A stretch of 55,151 bases of DNA, from positions 1 to 55,151 of the forward strand of contig QKCN01000094.1 of the NCBI GenBank assembly GCA_003245675.1, in the 5' to 3' direction. Under the pieces are notes generated by a model that worked only from the letters and a program-made list of their open reading frames with translations, did not search any database and was not told the origin of the DNA. Each line of letters starts with the position of its first letter. The stretch's first letter is position 1. This document shows, piece after piece, positions 1-8,059 of the stretch. Both the position numbers and the translations under genes were made by a program. Source of the DNA: Bacteriovoracaceae bacterium. GTDB lineage: Bacteria > Bdellovibrionota > Bacteriovoracia > Bacteriovoracales > Bacteriovoracaceae.

Positions 1-41
1 AGAGATGAAGATTAGTAACTCAAAAAAAAGGATGAGTGTTT

Positions 42-821
42 ATGACAAAATTATTGCTAGTAATTGCAATTGCTCTTTCTCTGGCTTCTTGTACTTCAGA
101 AAAGCAAGTTGCAGAAATGTTGAAAAAAAATCCAGACATCGTAATTGATGCTCTAAAGGCTGACCCTGAAAAGTTTTTGGACTTTTTGGAAGATCTAACT
201 CAAAAAGCTCGTGAGCTTCAAGCGAAGAGACAAGAGCGTAAATCTAAGCAAGAGGTTGAAGATAGAATTAACAATCCTCTTTCTCCAGAAATTCGTGCTG
301 ATGAAGCGATTCTTGGGCCTAAGGATGCTCCTCTTACATTGGTTGAGTATTCTGACTTTGAATGTCCCTTCTGTAGCCGCGGTTATCAAACTGCCATGGC
401 CCTTAAAAAACAGTACGGAGATAAAATCCGTTTTATTTTTAAGCACCTTCCTTTGAGCTTTCATAAAAATGCAATGCCAGCGGCCCAATACTTTGAGGCT
501 CTTCGTCTTCAAAGTGTAGATAAAGCTTTCGCATTTCATAATAAAATTTTTGAAAATCAAGAAGGTTTGAGAAAAGGTGAAAAATTTTTGCAAGATACTG
601 CAAAATCTCTTGGGGCTAATATGGCAAAACTTGCTAAAGACATCAAGTCTGATGCCGTAAAAAATCGTATTGCAGAAGACATGAAAGAAGCCCAGTCGTT
701 TGAAATGTCTGGAACTCCTGGTTTCATTATTAATGGTGTGCCAGTAAGAGGAGCTTATCCTGTAACTCATTTCAATATGATTATCGATGAGCTTAAGAAA
801 GCTGGAAAAGTAAAACTCTAG
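42..821 (+). CDS. DsbA-family thioredoxin-fold lipoprotein
   Basis: This is an exported thiol-disulfide oxidoreductase of the DsbA family, expected to act on cysteine-containing proteins in the periplasm while tethered to a membrane. An N-terminal hydrophobic segment ends in a lipobox (LASC, Cys17), followed by a charged helical linker of about 65 residues and then the thioredoxin fold. The active site reads CPFC (Cys108 and Cys111), and the conserved cis-proline loop is in SGTPGF near residue 225. A GTG six bases upstream is in frame, but the AAGGA sequence at 28-32 is correctly spaced for the ATG at 42, so I chose that start. The gene stands alone and is followed by a strong terminator. Substrate preference (oxidase or isomerase) cannot be read from the sequence. 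Confidence 0.88.
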   Translation: MTKLLLVIAIALSLASCTSEKQVAEMLKKNPDIVIDALKADPEKFLDFLEDLTQKARELQAKRQERKSKQEVEDRINNPLSPEIRADEAILGPKDAPLTLVEYSDFECPFCSRGYQTAMALKKQYGDKIRFIFKHLPLSFHKNAMPAAQYFEALRLQSVDKAFAFHNKIFENQEGLRKGEKFLQDTAKSLGANMAKLAKDIKSDAVKNRIAEDMKEAQSFEMSGTPGFIINGVPVRGAYPVTHFNMIIDELKKAGKVKL

Positions 822-845
822 TTTTTAGTATTTGAAAATAAGAAG

Positions 846-875
846 GCCCACAGTTTATCTGTGGGCTTTTTTTTT
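846..875 (+). terminator. Rho-independent terminator after the DsbA-like gene
   Basis: A perfect 8-bp stem GCCCACAG/CTGTGGGC (846-853 and 859-866) with a five-base loop is followed by nine T residues. It lies 25 bases after the stop codon of the DsbA-like gene and just before the ribosome-binding site of the next gene. Confidence 0.9.
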
Positions 876-889
876 GGGAGGCCTTGAAT

Positions 890-1258
890 ATGAAAAAATT
901 AATGGGTATAGCATTGCTTGTTTTTGGTGCTTTTTCTTTTTCTTTTGGTTTGTTTGGGGAGACGACGGAAAAGTCGGAGTTTGCAGATCAAAGAAGTAAA
1001 ATTCATGAGGAGTTTGTCGCTTGTCGTAAGGCTGGTACAGATAAAAAGACGTGCTTAACTGAGAGGAAAGAAAAGTTGAGTGTTCTTCGGCAAAGTATTC
1101 GCGAAAATAGAAAAGAAAAGCGGCAGGCAAAAATTGAAGAGAAAACGGAAGAGCGTCAGGCTAAGCGACAGGAGAGGGGCGAAAGTCGCCAGAGTGAACG
1201 CAAAGAGCGAAGGGAGCAAAGACGTAAGCAAAGAGAGTCTGAATCCGAAGAGGACTAA
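890..1258 (+). CDS. small exported charged protein of unknown function
   Basis: I do not recognise a family. The product (122 residues from the ATG) has a short basic N-terminus and a hydrophobic signal segment (about residues 3-20), then a polar region with two cysteines in a CRKAGTDKKTC arrangement. It ends in a long Arg/Glu/Lys/Gln-rich helical tail with repeated RxxRxERRE-type patterns. The tail is probably a single long charged helix. GGGAGG at 876-881 is well spaced for the ATG at 890; an in-frame TTG at 884 is less likely. The gene converges on the HD-GYP gene and shares its last four bases with it. The low-complexity tail limits homology claims; it could be an envelope or RNA-binding-like protein, but that is only a guess. 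Confidence 0.6.
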   Translation: MKKLMGIALLVFGAFSFSFGLFGETTEKSEFADQRSKIHEEFVACRKAGTDKKTCLTERKEKLSVLRQSIRENRKEKRQAKIEEKTEERQAKRQERGESRQSERKERREQRRKQRESESEED

Positions 1259-2703
1259 CCTTTCTGGGATGGAACCATTTTTGATCGGGATGGCATGACA
1301 TTGTCCACTTTGAGTTTTTCTGGAGCCACAAATATATTACAAAGGCTTTCGAGAACTCTTCCATTGTAACGTCTGTTGGAGCGAGAATCGGCTAGCATTT
1401 GCTTGACTGCGTCGATGGGAGAGATTTTGTCATTGGCCATGAGATGAACAAATTCATCTGCAACAAAGATGATTTTTGCGAGATGAAAGATTTTTAGGTC
1501 TTTGAGTCCATCGGGAAAGCCTGAGCCATCACTGGCTTCATGGTGCTGTTTTATGATATTCTGTACGAAGTTGGGCACGAGTGGGTGTTCGGCCAAAAGT
1601 TCTGCTCCCCAAATGGGGTGCATGCGATAGATTTCCAATTCCTTTGCATCCATGTCTTCTGGTTTTTTCTCAATGAGTTCTTTGGGCATTTTTAGCTTTC
1701 CGATATCATGAAAAAAGGCGGCCATGGTGATGATTTCAGAAGTGGCATCAGAGTCCCACACAAATTTTTGAACCATGGCACTGGCAAAGAGTGATACGGC
1801 AAAAGCATGAGTAAATGCATTGGGGTCTAAATCTTCAAATTTTCTCAGGTAGCTATAGAGCTGTTTATCTTTTTTAGTTAGCTGATAAACATTTTTGCAC
1901 ATCAGCTTGGCATTATCCACATCTTGCGGGCGCATTCCTTCTGAGGAAATTGTCTCTAAGACTTTTTCTGCCGTTGAACGCATGATGGTGACTGTTCCCG
2001 ATGCCGAAATTTTTTCTTGCTCCATCGATTTGGCAATAAGGTGATTATTGAAATTGATGTATTTGCGTCTATCTTGAACTGAAAAGTACAGGTGTGATAC
2101 TTTTTTGTCCTCTTTGTACTTATTTAATCGCTCTTTGCTGAAAGTATCTCCTGCATGTAGAATTTTAACGTATTTCCCTTGGCGTAGTTTTATATAAACG
2201 TCAAAGAGCACATTCTTTGTTGAAATAAAGTTTTCAATAGGGATTTGAGTGAATTCTTGATCTGCTTTGTTGATTTCAACTTCTTCAGAGACTCCATCGC
2301 GGCGAGGAATGCTCTTTAACATATCCGTAAAATTTTTCTGACCTTCCAGTTCGTCTTGAATGTGTTGCATTGTATATTGGCCAGAGACAATTGACTTAAT
2401 GCCCATCTTTGTCAATTTATTAATGCCATCTTGCTCTTTAATGAAGTCGTCTTTATCTGCAATGAGGGGAATGACTTTGCATCCTAAATGTTTCTTTTTT
2501 ATAAACATGAGGACTTCCATGGCCGAATGGCTTTCCAACTTAATATTGATGAGGGTTGCAAAGAAATCTTGTTGAGATAAATGAATTTGCGCATCTCTGC
2601 CGTTGTCGGCAGTATATATTTCATATAAGAGGCTTTCGAAGAAGGCTCTTGCATTTTTTAGCCAAGCTTGACTTGGATCGGCAATTAGCAATTTGAGGGG
2701 CAC
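1255..2703 (-). CDS. HD-GYP domain protein with degenerate receiver domain
   Basis: This is a predicted cytoplasmic cyclic-di-GMP phosphodiesterase-type signalling protein. Residues 1-120 have a response-regulator receiver fold, but the usual phosphoacceptor aspartate is replaced by Asn53 (LINIKLE) and the conserved Lys-Pro after strand 5 is missing, so it is probably not phosphorylated. A linker follows, and residues 290-460 form the HD-GYP domain. Visible metal-site signatures are His299, HDIGK (His332-Asp333) and HHE (387-389), followed by DGSGFPDGL, where the signature GYP reads GFP. The metal residues look intact, so activity is plausible. The gene stands alone and is divergent from the Na/Pi transporter gene across a 200-bp region. 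Confidence 0.85.
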   Translation of the reverse strand: MPLKLLIADPSQAWLKNARAFFESLLYEIYTADNGRDAQIHLSQQDFFATLINIKLESHSAMEVLMFIKKKHLGCKVIPLIADKDDFIKEQDGINKLTKMGIKSIVSGQYTMQHIQDELEGQKNFTDMLKSIPRRDGVSEEVEINKADQEFTQIPIENFISTKNVLFDVYIKLRQGKYVKILHAGDTFSKERLNKYKEDKKVSHLYFSVQDRRKYINFNNHLIAKSMEQEKISASGTVTIMRSTAEKVLETISSEGMRPQDVDNAKLMCKNVYQLTKKDKQLYSYLRKFEDLDPNAFTHAFAVSLFASAMVQKFVWDSDATSEIITMAAFFHDIGKLKMPKELIEKKPEDMDAKELEIYRMHPIWGAELLAEHPLVPNFVQNIIKQHHEASDGSGFPDGLKDLKIFHLAKIIFVADEFVHLMANDKISPIDAVKQMLADSRSNRRYNGRVLESLCNIFVAPEKLKVDNVMPSRSKMVPSQKG

Positions 2704-2779
2704 TCATTACTCCTATGGAAGCGAGGTAAATCGTTTTCGGCTGGGGGCAAAATCCCTTTAGATAATTCAGATTATTTTC

Positions 2780-2807
2780 AATTAAAACAATATTATTTGT
2801 TTTAATT
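2780..2807. promoter_or_regulatory. AT-rich perfect inverted repeat in divergent intergenic region
   Basis: The 11-base arms AATTAAAACAA (2780-2790) and TTGTTTTAATT (2797-2807) are exact reverse complements separated by six bases. The repeat sits between the divergent HD-GYP and Na/Pi transporter genes, far from any gene end. An operator or a promoter-region palindrome is therefore more likely than a terminator. No regulator is identified. Confidence 0.4.
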
Positions 2808-2835
2808 TTTGCTAGAAAAAGCATGTCTTTTTGTT

Positions 2836-2886
2836 AGTTATTTTGGTATAGGAGCCTGGTCTTAAGTTAATTTTAGTTTAATTTTT
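2836..2886 (+). promoter_or_regulatory. AGTT(A/T)A-type direct repeats upstream of the phosphate transporter
   Basis: Three related elements, AGTTATTTT (2836), AGTTAATTTT (2865) and AGTTTAATTTT (2875), precede the start codon. The last two are about ten bases apart, one helical turn. This resembles the direct-repeat architecture of OmpR/PhoB-type binding sites, but the sequence matches no consensus I can name, and A+T bias could produce it by chance. Confidence 0.25.
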
Positions 2887-2903
2887 CCAGGAGGACTAAT
2901 CAA

Positions 2904-4592
2904 ATGGGCCATTCCATTAACGGAACTTTTTCAATTATTTATACCTTGCTTGGTGGTTTAGGTATCTTCTTTTATGGCATGAAGATCATGGGGGATTCAT
3001 TGCAAAGTGCAGCCGGAGAACTTATCCGCCGCATCATCAATGCCCTTACTACCAATCGCATTTTGGCGGTATTGGTTGGAACCGCTGTAACTATGATCGT
3101 GCAAAGTTCTTCCGTGACCACCGTTATGGTTGTGGGACTCGTAAATGCTAGCTTGATGAATTTGGTGCAGGCCATTGGCGTTATTATGGGGGCCAATATT
3201 GGAACAACCATTACTGGTTGGATTATTTCTATCAAAGTTGGAAAGTACGGACTTTTGCTCGTTGCTTTGGGCATTTTTCCCGCACTTTTTGCCAAAAATA
3301 ATCGCTGGAAACAGGTGGGCATGACTATTTTTGGAGTGGGACTTATTTTTGTTGGTTTAGAATTGATGAGTGCAGCGCTAAAGCCGCTAAGAGGAGAGCA
3401 GGCTTTCTTGGATGCCATTGCTTATTTTAATGGCAATCATTATGGAAGTTATTTAGCCTCCATGGCCATGGGAATGCTCTTTACAATGATCATCCAGTCA
3501 TCTTCTGCCATGTTGGGGATTACCATAGCCATGGCTACGACTGGGGTTGTTGAATTTCACACGGCAGTGGCCCTTGTTTTCGGAAGCAATATTGGGACAA
3601 CAATCACAGCTATTTTAGCTTGTGTGGGGGGGAACACTAATGCCAAACGTGCCGCTTTTGCCCATGCTATTTTTAATATTATCGGTGTCTTAGTTATTAT
3701 GATTTTCTTTCCTATTTATATTAAGTTCATCGATAGCATTATCCCTGGTGATGTTTATCAACTTGATGCTCAAGGGAGTTATGCTTATGCGGCTACTCAC
3801 ATTGCCACGGCCCATACTATTTTTAATGTTGTGGCGACCATTCTCTTTTTGCCTTTTGTGACACATTTGGCGAAATTGGTGACTTGGTTACTTCCTGGCA
3901 CAAGCAAGCGCAATCGTCATTTGGTACATCTCAATGCCGCCTCAGGTAGTTTACCTGCAACTGATATCGTGCAAGCTTTTGAGGAAACTAAAAAGCAAAA
4001 AGATGTGTTAACGCGTATGTATAAGCTAGTGCGTGAATACTTAGAGTCGTCCCATCCTAGTCATGATATGTTTGCCAAAATTAAACATTATGAAGGTGTG
4101 ACTGATAATATTCAAAAGGAAATTAATCTCTTTTTGGGGACAACGATGGAAAAGACCTTGAGTCACAAACAGGCTATTCAGGTTCAATGTTTGATTCGCC
4201 TTTCTGATGAGCTCGAAAGTATTGGAGACTATTTGGAGAAATTGGCCAATTACAAAACTCGATCTAATGAAATCTTGGATCTGTCTGGAGAATTAGGAAA
4301 AGAGTTTTTTGAATTTGGCGATGCCATTTGGCAGTATTTTGAAAATACTGCAAGGGGCTTAGTTGATGCAGATTGGCATGATCGCTCAGTATCTCAGGAC
4401 AAATCGCAAAAGCTTAAAATCTGGGCAGACTCTATTCGCGATCGTTGTATTGAGAGAATTTCCAATAAAACTTTAGATCCTCTGACCAATATGACTTATT
4501 CAGATATGATTGTTGCATTGCGGAAGGTAAAATCTCATTCCGTAAATATTGCACAAGAAATTAGCAAACTTAAGGAGATTCCATTAGTATAA
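2904..4592 (+). CDS. Na+/phosphate cotransporter family protein with PhoU-like domain
   Basis: This inner-membrane protein belongs to the NptA/YjbB family (Na/Pi cotransporter II) and should move inorganic phosphate with sodium. The N-terminal 350 residues hold two inverted transport repeats, each carrying the hallmark QSSS motif (67-70 and 198-201) and a downstream GANIGTT or GSNIGTT sequence. The C-terminal 200 residues are soluble, helical and PhoU-like, as in many bacterial members. AGGAGG ten bases upstream supports the ATG. It is the first gene of a run continuing with a PlsB-like acyltransferase 25 bases downstream. A separate Pit-type phosphate system lies at 38.1-39.9 kb. Confidence 0.9.
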   Translation: MGHSINGTFSIIYTLLGGLGIFFYGMKIMGDSLQSAAGELIRRIINALTTNRILAVLVGTAVTMIVQSSSVTTVMVVGLVNASLMNLVQAIGVIMGANIGTTITGWIISIKVGKYGLLLVALGIFPALFAKNNRWKQVGMTIFGVGLIFVGLELMSAALKPLRGEQAFLDAIAYFNGNHYGSYLASMAMGMLFTMIIQSSSAMLGITIAMATTGVVEFHTAVALVFGSNIGTTITAILACVGGNTNAKRAAFAHAIFNIIGVLVIMIFFPIYIKFIDSIIPGDVYQLDAQGSYAYAATHIATAHTIFNVVATILFLPFVTHLAKLVTWLLPGTSKRNRHLVHLNAASGSLPATDIVQAFEETKKQKDVLTRMYKLVREYLESSHPSHDMFAKIKHYEGVTDNIQKEINLFLGTTMEKTLSHKQAIQVQCLIRLSDELESIGDYLEKLANYKTRSNEILDLSGELGKEFFEFGDAIWQYFENTARGLVDADWHDRSVSQDKSQKLKIWADSIRDRCIERISNKTLDPLTNMTYSDMIVALRKVKSHSVNIAQEISKLKEIPLV

Positions 4593-4617
4593 AGAGGAAT
4601 TTTTTTAGGAGATGCAA

Positions 4618-6411
4618 ATGTTTGAATTGAGAAAAGCGAAGAAAGCAGTTTTGTCATATCCCAAGTTATTGCACTTTTTGGATAATAACCAAGAAGACAA
4701 AGTACTTGTTGAAGAATTTGTGGCAGAAATGCATGGCGAATACAAAAGGGCTTGGGTTAAGCTGAGCGAGAAGTTTATTGATTTTACCTTTCGGCATTTA
4801 TATACCGATGTAAGAATGGATGTTCCTGAAGGCATGGATCTTCGAAAGCTCTGTGAAGATAATTCGGTTGTGCTTGTCCCCAATCACCAGTCTCACGCTG
4901 ATTATGTGGCTTTGACTTATTTACTAAAGAAAAAGTTCAAGCTTCCTGTGATGGTGGCGGCAGGGAAGAATTTAAGTGTTTTAGGGCTGGGCTCTTTTTT
5001 AAGACGAGTCGGTGCTTTTTTTATTAGACGTTGCTTTCACGGGGATCAGCTTTATAAATATACTTTGGAAGCTTACATTCATTATCTGCTAAAAGAAGGA
5101 AAGCCTTTAGAGTTTTTCTTTGAGGGGGGAAGGAGTCGCACTGGTAAGTTGTTGTCTCCTCGTTATGGTCTTTTTTCTCTCATTTTAGAGGCTCATGCGG
5201 AAATTAAGGAAAGCAAAAAGCCTTTACTTTTTATTCCAGTGGCCATGGCGCATGAATATTTACCTGAATCAAAATCACATGTGAGAGAACTTCATGGGGG
5301 ACAGAAAAAGCAGGAACATGCAACTCAGTTGATAAAATTGTTTCGTCTTTTTAATAAGAAAATGGGAACCATGCATATTCGTCTTTCCAATGGGATCAGG
5401 CCTGAAGATTCTATTGAGGATTTGCGTGAACGAACCCAAAAATTGGCCATTGAGTGTTTCCGTGCGGTCGGAAAGGCTCTTCCTGTTACTCCAATGTCTT
5501 TGCTTTCTTTTATTTTGCTTTGTGAACCAGAAGGCGCTTTAACTTGGGAAGAAATCGAGAAGAAAGCGGAAGATATAATAGACTACTGTATTAGTTTTAA
5601 AGTGCCTCTTTCTAATAGTCTTGCACAAGGAAATTGGAAAAATTCATTACATGAAGGCTTAAATCTAACTATTCGCAATAAAAAGGTCCGTCGCCAGGAA
5701 AAAGTAAAACTGGGCAAGGTCTTTTTCATTGTCGAAGAACGTGCGCGTGCAGAGTTGATTTATCACAAAAATATGATTCTGCAGCATTTTCTCGTTCCCT
5801 GCTTTATCCAGGCAACTTGGCCGCTCGTCTATAATGGCGAGGTTAAAACGAATAAAGAGTTAACGACTTTTTTATTGCAAAAGAGAAATGAATTAAAGTA
5901 CGAGTTCTATCTCCCATCGGCCAAAGAAGTACTAGGGCAGTCCTTGAAAGTATTATCTTACTATCTTGGTAAAGATGTTCAATTTTTGAAAGAATCTTTG
6001 GAATTAACTTCTGATGAACTTTTAACCGTAGCTCTGCGTTTGCGCAGTTTCGCTTCAGCGTTGGTGCATATTTACGAGGGATATTTTATTGCAGGAAAAG
6101 CTCTTTTTCATTTGGTTGCTCAGGAATTTACAGAAGAAGAATTTTTGGCCGTTTCCAAGGAAGTCTTTGATATGGAATATCACTATGGAAGAGTGGTGAC
6201 TTTTCCTGAAAGTTATTCTCTTGTGACCATGAAAAATGTGTTGGAATTCTTTTTAAATACAGGTGTCCTTTTTGAACAGGATGGTCTCTATAGTGTGCAA
6301 AAGAGTATTGTTTTAGACGAATATATTGCGCGTTTTGCTAAAGATCTTAATGATCAAATTATTGTCAATTTCAAAACAACTCAAATATTACGACAGCAGG
6401 AGAAGTTGTGA
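4618..6411 (+). CDS. plsB: PlsB-type glycerol-3-phosphate 1-O-acyltransferase
   Basis: This enzyme is expected to acylate sn-glycerol-3-phosphate at position 1, the first committed step of membrane phospholipid synthesis, at the inner membrane. Acyltransferase motif I is NHQSHADY (His90 and Asp95 catalytic) and the glycerol-3-phosphate-binding motif is FFFEGGRSRTGK around residue 167-178. The protein has 597 residues, well short of the roughly 800 of enterobacterial PlsB, mainly through a short N-terminus, so it could also be a GNPAT-like acyltransferase. AGGAG at 4607-4611 favours the ATG at 4618 over one at 4612. Its stop codon overlaps the GTG start of folE (GTGA), indicating translational coupling. 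Confidence 0.85.
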   Translation: MFELRKAKKAVLSYPKLLHFLDNNQEDKVLVEEFVAEMHGEYKRAWVKLSEKFIDFTFRHLYTDVRMDVPEGMDLRKLCEDNSVVLVPNHQSHADYVALTYLLKKKFKLPVMVAAGKNLSVLGLGSFLRRVGAFFIRRCFHGDQLYKYTLEAYIHYLLKEGKPLEFFFEGGRSRTGKLLSPRYGLFSLILEAHAEIKESKKPLLFIPVAMAHEYLPESKSHVRELHGGQKKQEHATQLIKLFRLFNKKMGTMHIRLSNGIRPEDSIEDLRERTQKLAIECFRAVGKALPVTPMSLLSFILLCEPEGALTWEEIEKKAEDIIDYCISFKVPLSNSLAQGNWKNSLHEGLNLTIRNKKVRRQEKVKLGKVFFIVEERARAELIYHKNMILQHFLVPCFIQATWPLVYNGEVKTNKELTTFLLQKRNELKYEFYLPSAKEVLGQSLKVLSYYLGKDVQFLKESLELTSDELLTVALRLRSFASALVHIYEGYFIAGKALFHLVAQEFTEEEFLAVSKEVFDMEYHYGRVVTFPESYSLVTMKNVLEFFLNTGVLFEQDGLYSVQKSIVLDEYIARFAKDLNDQIIVNFKTTQILRQQEKL

Positions 6412-6974
6412 GTGACGAAAAAAAAATGGAAAGTTCTTTAAGGGAGATTTTTTCTTTTTTGGGTGAAGATCCAGATAGAGAAGGACTAAAAGAAACCCCT
6501 AAGAGAATGATTAAATCTTGGAAGCGAATTTTTGAAGGATATAATAAAAAGCCAGAAGACCTTTTGACTTTTTTTTACGCCGAAGGTGATATTCCCAAGG
6601 AACAGATTATTTTGTTGAAAGATATTGAGTTCTTTTCGACTTGTGAGCACCATTTTCTTCCTTTTACGGGAAAAGCTCATGTCGCCTATATTCCCACTGA
6701 TCGCATTATCGGAATTTCGAAATTGGCCCGTTTAGTGGAAATGTATGCGCGCAGACTTCAAATTCAAGAGAGAATTGGCAATCAGGTGGTGGATGCTATT
6801 ATGACTCACTTGGGAGCAAAGGCAGCTGCTTGTATTATTGAGTCCAAGCACCTTTGTATGAGCTGTCGCGGGGTTGAAAAACACGAAGCTTCTATGGTTA
6901 CTTCAGCCTTGCGCGGTGGTTTTCTAGAAGATTATCGCTCACGCATGGAGCTTTTGGCCCTAATTAAGGACTAA
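6408..6974 (+). CDS. folE: GTP cyclohydrolase I
   Basis: This cytoplasmic enzyme converts GTP to 7,8-dihydroneopterin triphosphate, the entry to folate and, through a branch, to queuosine-type deazapurines. At 188 residues it is of normal length. The zinc ligands Cys79, His82 and Cys150 are present with the spacing known from the E. coli enzyme, and the conserved block from CEHHFLPFTGKAHVAY through HLCMSCRGV is nearly intact. It starts with GTG overlapping the plsB stop by four bases, with AGGAG at 6398-6402. Pairing with plsB is probably a shared transcript, not a shared pathway. The 5' end of queA, a queuosine gene, lies far away at the window's end. Confidence 0.95.
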   Translation: MSDEKKMESSLREIFSFLGEDPDREGLKETPKRMIKSWKRIFEGYNKKPEDLLTFFYAEGDIPKEQIILLKDIEFFSTCEHHFLPFTGKAHVAYIPTDRIIGISKLARLVEMYARRLQIQERIGNQVVDAIMTHLGAKAAACIIESKHLCMSCRGVEKHEASMVTSALRGGFLEDYRSRMELLALIKD

Positions 6975-7013
6975 GAGAGGCTAAGTAACGAAAAAAACTT
7001 GTCACTCAAAAAA

Positions 7014-7042
7014 TTGCAGTGTATCAATTTACTTTATATTAA
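7014..7042 (+). promoter_or_regulatory. candidate sigma-70 promoter for infC
   Basis: TTGCAG (7014-7019) and TATTAA (7037-7042) are separated by 17 bases, placing a start about 30 bases before the infC initiation codon. It lies in the 104-bp gap after folE. Both boxes are imperfect, so the call is tentative. Confidence 0.4.
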
Positions 7043-7078
7043 TGACTATAAAGCAAAGAAAATAACAGGGGGTGCTTT

Positions 7079-7654
7079 ATTTCTTTTAGTGAAGGCAAAT
7101 CTCGCGGAACTCCTCGGCCAAATATCCAAAAAGTAGGTGATGGGCCACGTGTAAATGAGGAAATTACCGCCAAAGAAATCAGATTGATTGGAGACAACGG
7201 TACTCAATATGGGGTTGTTTCTCTTCGTTCCGCATTTGATATTGCAGAACAAGAGGAATTGGACTTAGTTGAGGTTTCTCCTAATGCCCAACCTCCTGTC
7301 GTAAAGCTCATTGATTACGGTAAATACCGTTATCAAGTGCAAAAAAAGGCTCAGGAAGCGAAGAAAAAGCAGGTTGTTGTTAATTTGAAAGAAATTAAAC
7401 TACGCCCAAATATTGAAAAGCATGATCTTGATGTAAAACTCAAAAAAATTGGAGAGTTTTTGGATGATGGCGATAAAGTAAAAATGTTTATGCAGTTTCG
7501 CGGTAGAGAAATGGCCCATTTTGCTTTAGGGAAAGAAAAGTTTCAAAGTATTTTGGACCAAATTGAAGCGCTCGGTGGAGCAGTTGAAGGGGAAATGAAG
7601 GTCATGGGCAATCGTATTCTTGCCATGATTATCCCTGCAAAAAAAGTAAAATAG
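7079..7654 (+). CDS. infC: translation initiation factor IF-3, predicted AUU start
   Basis: IF-3 binds the 30S subunit, prevents premature 50S joining and proofreads the start codon. The protein has the two-domain layout: an N-domain with VNEEITAKEIRLIG near residue 27 and a C-domain with EIKLRP and FRGREM. No ATG, GTG or TTG lies in frame between the upstream stop (7049) and the TTG at 7184, which is inside the conserved N-domain. An ATT at 7079 follows AGGGGG (7067-7072) at a six-base spacing and gives 191 residues, a normal IF-3 length. E. coli infC also uses AUU, which lets IF-3 repress its own translation. The start here is inferred from frame, ribosome-binding site and conservation. Confidence 0.9.
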   Translation: MSFSEGKSRGTPRPNIQKVGDGPRVNEEITAKEIRLIGDNGTQYGVVSLRSAFDIAEQEELDLVEVSPNAQPPVVKLIDYGKYRYQVQKKAQEAKKKQVVVNLKEIKLRPNIEKHDLDVKLKKIGEFLDDGDKVKMFMQFRGREMAHFALGKEKFQSILDQIEALGGAVEGEMKVMGNRILAMIIPAKKVK

Positions 7655-7688
7655 TTTTTGCGAATTTATTAATAAAGTGTTAATAATA

Positions 7689-7717
7689 TGGCCCATATAA
7701 GTTGTGGGTCATTTTTT
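7689..7717 (+). terminator. terminator- or attenuator-like hairpin between infC and rpmI
   Basis: TGGCCCAT (7689-7696) pairs with GTGGGTCA (7704-7711), with one or two G-T pairs, and is followed by six T residues. A second small hairpin, GGGGAA/TTCCCC (7721-7734), follows directly before the rpmI ribosome-binding site. The position suggests partial termination or a control leader for the ribosomal protein genes. Confidence 0.5.
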
Positions 7718-7762
7718 ATGGGGGAAGGTTCCCCGTTAATGGATCGATTTTGAGGAGAAGTT

Positions 7763-7963
7763 ATGCCAAAGATGAAGACGAAAAGAGCGGCAGCTAAAAG
7801 GTATTCACTAACAGCTACAGGAAAAGTAAAAGTTAAAAGAGCTTTTTTACAGCATATCTTGGAAAAAAGAGGCAAGGGAAATAAACGTCGTGCCCAAAAG
7901 CCTGGTTACGTTCATGCTTCTGATATGAAGAACGTAAAGAAATGCATTCCATACGGAGCTTAA
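7763..7963 (+). CDS. rpmI: 50S ribosomal protein L35
   Basis: L35 is a small basic protein of the large ribosomal subunit. The 66-residue product starts with the family signature MPKMKTKRAAAKRY and keeps the conserved G(K)VKVKRA, HILEKR and KGNKRR segments. GAGGAG seven bases before the ATG is a strong ribosome-binding site. It sits between infC and rplT, the conserved bacterial order. Confidence 0.97.
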   Translation: MPKMKTKRAAAKRYSLTATGKVKVKRAFLQHILEKRGKGNKRRAQKPGYVHASDMKNVKKCIPYGA

Positions 7964-7982
7964 GAGTTTTAGATATTAATTA

Positions 7983-8046
7983 ATGTTGTTCCGGCCCCTA
8001 GTGGTGTTTAAAGAGGCTAAATGCCCCCCTAGAGTGCGGATTAATT
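7983..8046 (+). promoter_or_regulatory. C-rich spacer before rplT, possible L20 control element
   Basis: The rpmI-rplT gap contains two imperfect copies of a CCCCTAG(T/A)G-type element (near 7994 and 8027) in an otherwise A+T-rich spacer. L20 is known to repress its own operon in other bacteria by binding mRNA that mimics its 23S rRNA site. Whether this spacer folds that way is untested and I draw no structure. Confidence 0.25.
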
Positions 8047-8059
8047 GTGAGGAGTAGTT

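Noticed and set aside
195..770. Long open frame on the minus strand opposite the DsbA-like gene
   Set aside because: It is antisense to a well-supported gene, has no ribosome-binding site or family features, and its composition follows the opposite strand.
2780..2807. Terminator for the HD-GYP or transporter gene
   Set aside because: The repeat lies between divergent gene starts, not after a gene end, and its stem is almost entirely A-T.
7184..7654. Short form of IF-3 starting at TTG 7184
   Set aside because: The TTG is the codon for a conserved internal leucine; the conserved N-domain continues upstream to the ATT at 7079.
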